Shown here: positions 50,601 to 59,600 of the stretch, in pieces
How positions within the stretch are numbered: the first letter of the stretch is position 1
Layout of the letters: each line of letters starts with the position of its first letter
Assembly: GCF_032062135.1 (NCBI RefSeq)
Contig: NC_092858.1
Coordinates: 126,562,818-126,626,817, forward strand
Direction of reading: 5' to 3'
Length of the DNA stretch: 64,000 nucleotides
DNA from: Pyxicephalus adspersus
Lineage: Eukaryota; Chordata; Amphibia; Anura; Pyxicephalidae
Translations under genes and position numbers: made by a program
The notes under the pieces: generated by a model
Told to the model about the DNA's origin: nothing
The model's database searches: none
What the model saw: only the letters and a program-made list of their open reading frames with translations

Positions 50601-53600
50601 ACACAGTGCTCTTAATGCGCCTGATTTATTAAAGCTCTTCAAGACTGGAGAGGATACACTTTCATCAGTGAAGCTGGGTGATCCAGCAAACCAGAAATGG
50701 ATTTCTACAAAGTTATTTGCTAGCAAATGTTTGAATCATGTACAAGATCCATTTCAGGTTTGCTGGATCACCCAGATTCACTGATGAAAGTGTATCCTCT
50801 CCAGCCTTTGAGAGCTTTAATAAATCAGGTCTAATGAGAGCATTATTTGGCAAACAATCTGTCCAAAGTTTAATTCGCTGCACTTATGCAATTTTGTCCA
50901 CAGGTGGGGTGAAAAGTGAATGTTACTATTGTACTCAATTAAACTCAATTGTTGTCCTGCCACCCATACAACATAAATGCTGTGATTTTGTCTGGTTTGC
51001 CTGTTACAACATTCCTACAATTTCTAGAGAAATCAGGGAGCAAAACTGGCTAAAGCATCGATAACACTAATTGTATGTTTATTACAGTGTAATCCAATGC
51101 TGGACTCCCCCTTTAAAGATGACTGGGGCCATTAACCATCTCTTTAAAATCCAATTTTTGAAATCCTTAGACAGAAACAAAACTGGCATTTGTTCACTGT
51201 ATACCATACTCACTACAGCCTTTAATATTATTGTGTCACCCAATTTACACCATCCAACATGTTCTATTACAACATATTACTATTAGGATTTTATTCCTGA
51301 ATAATCACATACTTTGCGTTAATACTTCTCAAGGCTAGCACTGATCTTTGATCGATAGGTCCACGAGTTCAGTGAATTAGTAAATGGGCACTGACATACT
51401 CTGATTTTATCTTCTTTCCTGTTTTTAGTTTCGTGTCAGACTAAAAACATTATTTAATCATAAAAAGAGTAACTTACCTAGATTATTCATTTCTATGATA
51501 AGGCTTTCACTAGTCATTGGAAAGAGAGTTACTAGAGCTCCACTTCCTCTTCTGTATCTAAAAGTATGTCCACTGAGCTGTAAGGTCAGAGTTTCATCCC
51601 AGATTCCCACACTTGAAACATGCCATTGAACCACATGGTTGTAACAGAACCCCAAGACTACATTTTCAAGAAAGTGTCCATTTATAGCTGAAAAAAAAGA
51701 AATGTAAAACAAAAACAGAACAAAAAAAGCAGACTTAATAGCAAAAGTGTGTTGCAAAGTTTCCTGCCTTTCTACTTCTATGACATTGTGATCGTGTCAT
51801 GTGCTTTCTTTTACTTTATGATTGGGTTACCTTTTAGGACTGTGCATACCTCCCTCATACCTTATAACAGACAACTAAAGTAGCTTGCATGGCAGGCTGA
51901 CAATGCTGCTGCTAATTGCGAGGCAGAGGCTTAGTGTTGTCTGCTTTAGATACAAAGTGGTGCTTCTGGTACATATCTCCTTATACCTGTTTCTGTAAAA
52001 AAACCTTTTATTATGAGACTTATAAGATAGACAGAGAACCAAGAAAAGAGTACAGAAGAAAGAGGGGTTTATCAAAAAATAACCTAAATAAGAACAGTAT
52101 TAATAAAACCATATTAAAACAGTTTCACCAATTACAAAGAGGTAGGGAAAAACTACCACAGGTCCCATTGTAACAAAACAATACGAATGCCATCTTACAA
52201 TATTTTGGGACCATAAGTCATTGAGCCGTTAGATGACTTATAAGTTTATCTTACAAGGCTAGCACCCAGGAAGTATAGGCAATCTTGGTGCCAATGAGAA
52301 GGTATGGTAGCACTCTACGGTTATAAACAAAGGAAAGAAATAGACAGGAAAAGAACTTTATAACTATTTAAAGATATCAAGGACTTAAAAGTTTCCCTAA
52401 ATCATCAACATGCAAAGGTATTTTTTCTTTAATTATATTATACTTTGTATGTGGTAATATACTTCTTATATAAAGAAATTCTGATAATATTCTGTTATCT
52501 TTATAAAGATTAAATATTTAGTGTAACTTACTGTTGATAACATATGAATTGTGGAGAATTTGGGGGTCTTTAGTGAGCATCCAGCTGCAGGCTTTTGCCT
52601 TATTGACCTCATAGTACCAGCTCTTATTCTCATCAAACACTGCAAACATTGCAATCTGCTCTTCATCAGCTTTTTCCTGAGTGGGAGAAGTGGACAAATA
52701 TTACTGATCAACCCGAAGCCCAGTGTATTGAAAAGTAATCCAAAGGCTAATAGGTAGAGTCAGATGGGGTTCCATAAGAACAAAATAAGGATTTCTTGAT
52801 TAGCATACAATAGAGAATGTGCACTGCCCATTATTTGTATCAGCTACCTTATCTAGCAATACAATAACAGATTTTATGAAAACAGATTATTATTTGTTCC
52901 CCGTCACCCCAATTTATATTTCTTAGACACGTAAGCTAAAAAATACACATTGTTCATGGAACAGTCATTAAATGAACGTGGTCACTACTGGTAAAAAAAT
53001 TATCATTTTGTGAACTAATAAGGCACATGGCACTATATACTGTATCCACATACCGTACATTTTTTACATTTCTGTGTTACATCATTCTTAGTAAATTTGT
53101 TTCCAATAGTACCTGCAATCCTCTGGTACTTAGTGACATTGATTTGCATATTAGAAGTGTACCAAGCAGTCCAGATGCCATATCCTTCACAGTGTTAACA
53201 GTGCTATGATATATTCTTGTCAGACATTGAGGATCATTTTTTGTTGGCTCATCATTGTCCCAAATTGTCCAGTAGTAGGTAACTGTTTCCCCAGGCATGA
53301 CTGTATTATTCTGTATCTCCTCACCTAGTGAAAACATCCATAAATAAAACAATGTTTCCAATATCTAATAAATAACAAAAAAATTCAGCTTACACATCAG
53401 ACATAAACAGTTGTGGAGCTATAACATGCTTTTGCAAATGTATGTTGTTCTAAAGAGAAGCCATGTTAACCTAGTCTTGCCACTGGTAAATATGCGCTGA
53501 GATTATTATTCTTTCATTTGCATAATATATATATATATATACACACACAGCAGATGGCACTGTGTCTTCATGTAAAGTGTGTAACAAACACTAATATTAT

Positions 53601-56600
53601 CTCAAGCAGTTGTTACACACTTTTCATGAGACCACCATCTAGTTCTGTGACTCAAGTATAAACCAAGATTCTTTTTCTAAAGGAATTTTGAGATTTTGAA
53701 AAAATCCTGGTTTAAATATATGATTAAATATATGATATATGATGATGATACATATGGTATATAAATTCCAAAGCTAATCATTAGGAAGATTTCAATCTAA
53801 GGAACAAACTCTGGAATTTTATTTATTTATTGGGGTATAAATTTGTTGGAAGAGTTTGATCAGGTAAAGAGGTAAAAGGTCTTCTAAAATAATTGCCCAG
53901 TAACCACAGGAATTAGTCCCTTGGATGGAGGTTAAGCTGTGAAAAAGTCAGGAAATGTTAATAGGCAAAGTAATAGGTTGTCCAACATTCATAGTTGTGT
54001 CCATTCACACTTTCTATGAATGAGTAAATAAATGCCCTTGTTCTGTAGAATCTAATGAAATGTGATAAGAGTCAGGTGAAGTTGAGTTGTATCCATGATT
54101 TGGTTGCAGGGTCACAAACATGTTTTGAGTGTCTGTACAAAGCTTGTAGTCAGATGCCAGAGATAAATAATTGTTCCTCACTATGGTCCATTGTCTTGGC
54201 TAGTTGCACAATAGGGGCCCTATGGGTCACCAATTAGACATTGCTCTTTGTAAACATTTTCCTCTTTGCTATTGCCCTTCTATAATCGTTATAATGGGTT
54301 GGGGTATTTATTTCAGTAAAGTACATGCCTGGCTATCAATAAGCCTGAGGGGGAAATCTTACTTTAGTCAATCCTGGCACAGCATGGCCACAATACCCCA
54401 TCCTGCTATTGGAAAATCTATAAGAACATTTAATAAATAAACTCCAGTAAGATGATTGGGAAGTTCAGTTATCAAGAGAGGTCATTCTGTCATAGTAGTA
54501 GAGAAGAGGAGGTTTTCCAGGTTCCAACCTTGTATGATTAAACTCAAAACTATAATTTTAAAAATGAATAAAAGAAACAAAAATAATATTTTAGTTTATG
54601 TGACATGCAAGCAAAATTCAGACCTTTAAGATTAGGTGCGTATCCTTTAAAGATCCTCTGCAATGACACTCCATGTGGATATATATTGTGGGGCTGGCTA
54701 CCCATATTTTTAAAAACAACCTGAAACACACCAAAATATTCATCATATTAGACAACATATTAGATAATTGTGTGTACCATAAACTTCTGAAAGAGTTATT
54801 TATATTAAGGGAATGTTTCTTGTGAATAAGGCTATGTACACACGTCAGATGATCCTAGCTGATCCGAGCATCTGTCCTTCCCCCCCCCCGTCTCCATAGA
54901 GTAGAATGGTCATGCATGTACAGTGGTCATTAATTCATCTTTCAGTCATTTGCCTTTGGAATCGATCCTTAAAGATCCTTTCCAACAACAAAAATTTAGC
55001 GTGTGTACATAGACTTTAGTAGACACTATTATTTTTTACTTCTATTTTTTAGTCTCATTTTGCTTTAAAGTGTATAGCAGAAGCAGGACATTTTGTGCAA
55101 GGTGGAGATTCCTAATCTGTTAAGGAATGACTAAAGCTGCATACACACGTGAAATAATTGTCGTTGGAAGGGATCTTTCATGATCCTTTCCAACGACTAA
55201 GGACTCCACGATGCATGAACGAATGTTGTACATACAGCACTGTTCTGCTCTATATAAAGGGGGAGGGAAAAGGACAGAGCGGCACCCTGCTGCGCGCTCT
55301 CCCCCTTCCCGTGCATTAGGATCATTCGTCGTCCATGGATACGCCAGGACGGTCGTTTGGACGATGGACAGGTGCTGTACACACGCCAGATTCTCATCCG
55401 ATATCCGCCCTGAGCCGATTATCGGGCGAGAACCATTGGGCGTGTGTCCATAGCTTAACTCCTTTGGTTTTTTCCCTCCACTTTCGAGAATAGCCCTCTA
55501 GGTTAGGAGGATCAATTGTCCCTAGAACACATGCAAATGTATATGACTTAATTTGCTTTTTTAAATTTCTGCAGTTACTCCACATCCACAGGCATGGGCC
55601 CAATTAATTAAAGCTTTCCTAGACTTGAGAAGATACATTATCATGGGATAATATAGGTGATCCAGCAAACATGGAATGGATTTCCTAAAATTATTATTAT
55701 TTGCTATTACTTGGCAAATGCTTTCAATCTTGGAACAGATTAATGCCAAGTTTCATGATTCACCCATGAGAAGTCTGTCTTCTCCAGTCTTGGAAAGTCT
55801 TGAGAATTCAGGCCCAACCTCATTTGCCTGTTCAAATACATCAAGCAGCATCTGAGGTGTGTTACAAAAGCACAAAAAACACAGAAAAGACAGCATTTGC
55901 AGACCCTTAACCTTAAAGCTGATAAATATAAATTACATACCATAATTGTGTCTTTAGCCTGAGCTCGGATGACAGGCCCAATCAGTCCAAGTTCCTTTCT
56001 TGATCTTTCGGGTTCAGTTGGAGTTGTAAAAGTGCTATCTGTAAATTGCTTATACATAACTTTTTTAAATGTCTGGTGGCAAGATGTGCTAAAAAAAATA
56101 TATACAAAGCTCAGATGTGTCAATCAGATTTATCTATTTCTTTATCCCTAATTCTCATTCTAGTAGGGTTAAGCCCCAACCATCACTATTTGGTCACTCG
56201 TATTTAACATCTAAATCTTCAAAAACTCCAATTGTTAATTTTATGAACAGTTCATTTAAAGTTTCATAGTTTATAAATAGTTATTTTGTTCAGGTATTGC
56301 TTGGCTGTGTAATAGGAAAGCTCAGCGATAGTTCTGCATTTGTTTATTGCTTTATTTACTGGTTTCAAAAAGGTACATATGAAATGTAATAGTTACCAGG
56401 CTAAAAGGGAAATCTTTTCCGCAAAAAATATTGTTTGACATCCTAACACATAAAATATAGAAGTAATATATGAAATAGGCTCCTGAGCAAAAATTAATGA
56501 AATCAAATATAAATATGATGTCATAGATAAGGCCACAGTATCAGAAACACCGGTCAATATGGACAAGGTAAAGAAAGACTAAAATAAAAAAGTTTATAAA

Positions 56601-59600
56601 CCTTTTGACTGCTACTGTGAACCCATACAATAGGAACAGCACCAGATGTGAGAAAATAGTGTCTACGATGTGTTATTTGTAAAGTAATAAAAGCACATGG
56701 GCTCAGTCTGTTGATCTTTTTTTCCCATTTTTACAGGTTAAAGTCTTTTGTGCCTATGAGTTAGGTACGATGAGTAACATGCTCGTGAATGATCTTTTCT
56801 TTATGGTTATTGGCCACCAGTAGATGGCACTGTGTCCTCATGTAATAGGTTACACAAAGCTTGGCTTTGACAAAACCAGAGACAAATGCAGTTTCAGAAC
56901 ATGTCACTGTGTGTAACCGAGTATAAACCAAGATTTTTCTAATTATCAGATAAAAAAAATTATTTATTTTTAGTTTATACTCAAGTACATACAGTAATTC
57001 TTATCATACCTATTATACATTTAGGCACTTTGCAGAACTTTATCAGGTATGACAGTAGTATATGAAGTCTCTGAAGTTCCATATTCATAAATCTGCAGAG
57101 AATATTACCTTGTGTGTTCTGAGTTATGATGAGCATAATCCCACTCAACTTCAACAGCAGCTATATAGTGATCCCAGCTTTTTATATATCTTGGTTGATA
57201 AAAGGATTTTCGGCGTTCTTTATTTGTACATGCTTCAACATCTAAATAGGCCCGCATTCCAGCTGAAAAAAAAATATTTAGAATACAATTTTTACAAATT
57301 CTCATGAATGTAAAAAAACTGGGCACGTCTGTTGCAATCTGATTGTACAATCACCTTTAGCTATATGAACTGTGTAGTGAAAGGACCATTCAAAGACCAG
57401 TGTGTTACCTAGCTATTGGTAAATCCAAAGTAGTTAAGGGAGGAGGAAACAATTGTGTATAATTAAGAATCTTTCACCAGCTGGTTTGTCAAACATTCAC
57501 CCATATTTTTACCTGACTCCCAAACTGGATTAAATTTTTAAAATTAACTGTGTTTAAAAATGTGATTTTCACCCATTTTCACGCAAAGGTCACCTGGTAA
57601 AAATAAACCTAAACAAGATTCACCCAAGGAAAATGTTGCATGGTTTAGAGGTACATCAATAAAACTCACAATAGTATCCAGACATGTAAGTCATTTTCTC
57701 ATATATGTTTTACGTGCCATCTATTTACCGTATTGGCACTTGATCATGACTCACTTGTCATTCTAGTTTTTCACTTCATGTATGGGATTCAATATATACT
57801 CTGTGAGGAATATTGTTTAGTTTACTTATTATAATTAACATAGGATATAATTTGTATTTTATGTAAAATATCTGGTAGTCATTGCCAGTACTCATTACTA
57901 CTACAGGTGGTCCCCGGGTTACATACAAGATAGGGACTGTAGGTTTGTTCTTAAGTTGAATTTGTATGTAAGTTGGAACAGGTACATTATTTTAATAAAT
58001 GTAATTAGGACAGATGTTTGTCTCAATATATTATTAGGCAGCGTGGTGTCAGTTACTGTATAAAATCCTCACTGTGAGCTAATTACAAACAAAGCTAAAA
58101 AAAAATTTACGGAGCCTAGACATTTACTAAACTTATGGCAGGTATGCATTGATATGTAAAAAGGAAACAACTGCAGATTTTGTCTTGGTTATTAAAGAGT
58201 TACAAGTGGTATCAGAACAGCTCACCCACAACCTCACCTGTGTTGTATAGAACCGTCCCCCTCCCCCATCTAGCCTCCGTCCTGCACACCAGCGAGCAGG
58301 GAAGCCCTGTTCATATCTAGGACTGGTTCGTATGTTGAATGTCCTTAACTCGAGGACTACCTGTATATGTACCTTATTTTATCCATTTCCACATATATAG
58401 CATTTTTATATCATATTTCTTTTACACTGAAATCTGATTAGTACAATTCTATAACCTAGTTCATATTGCATGTCAACATTACTCCTAAAAAAGCTTGTTT
58501 AGGCGAAACGCATAAGGAAGTATTGAGATGACAGCAACCAACTACTTGATGTCTTTATACTGGAAAAACATGCTATAGTTCCTACGATTTAAGACCAGCA
58601 GCATTTGTATAGGGCCTTGTTTACCAAGTACACGTGTTGCCACTATTTGTCATGTGTAAATCTTGTTAATAAGTAAACATTCTTTGTAGACCAAACCCTC
58701 TCTTTCTCTATACTTTGATTTGATATCTATAGTGATACCAAACATACTAAAGCCTCAAGAATTCCAGGCCCCTGGCCCATTTTGATACCATATCTGAAGA
58801 TCTGTTGTGACAACATCATACAGCATTTAAATGTGTTTTCCTTATATACGTCTGATATAGGCATTACAAAGGATTTCATTATTACCACTCAACTTCTTAC
58901 TTTTCTATTAGTTAAGGAGAAGTAAAACTTCAGACTGAAAGAGAAAGAAGTAACATTTATAATGTCAAACAAATGACTTCTAATTTTTTTAGCTTTCACA
59001 TTTTTTTGTGTTAGATGTATTACGGAATAAACATTTCTCACCTTCAATGTGCTTTTCATTAAGTGATGATATTGTCCATCTGCCGCTCTCGGTGGCAGTC
59101 ATGTTTGCTGTAGTGGATGCAGAACTAGCAAGGCTTATGACAGACACTCTATAGTGATCTTCGTACAAGGTATGACCAAAGAAATGAACTGAGAAAATTT
59201 CCAGTTTGGTGCTCATGCCTAATAGATGCCAACTGATCTTGTCATCAGCACAGGTTTTAAAATCTGAAAAAGAGTTTTATAGATGATTAACAGGTACCTT
59301 GAAAAATATAAAAGATTTGTGTGTATTCTATTATTGTATTATTTAAAATGTTTGAAAAATAGTTCTCTGGGCTTTTAAATACTATATTTTCATAGTAGTA
59401 AAATATTATAAAAATGTAAAACCTAATAAAGCCCAAATGGCGTAATGTGATCACAAGCGGTGACATATAGACCTCTTCTGGAGTCACAACCTACAGATTG
59501 CACACTTCCATACAAAATTCATTCCAAAAATATGAAGCAATTTTTTTTAAAATAAGATATTAATACAGTGTGGCACAATGTCCTTGCCCAGACAAAATGT

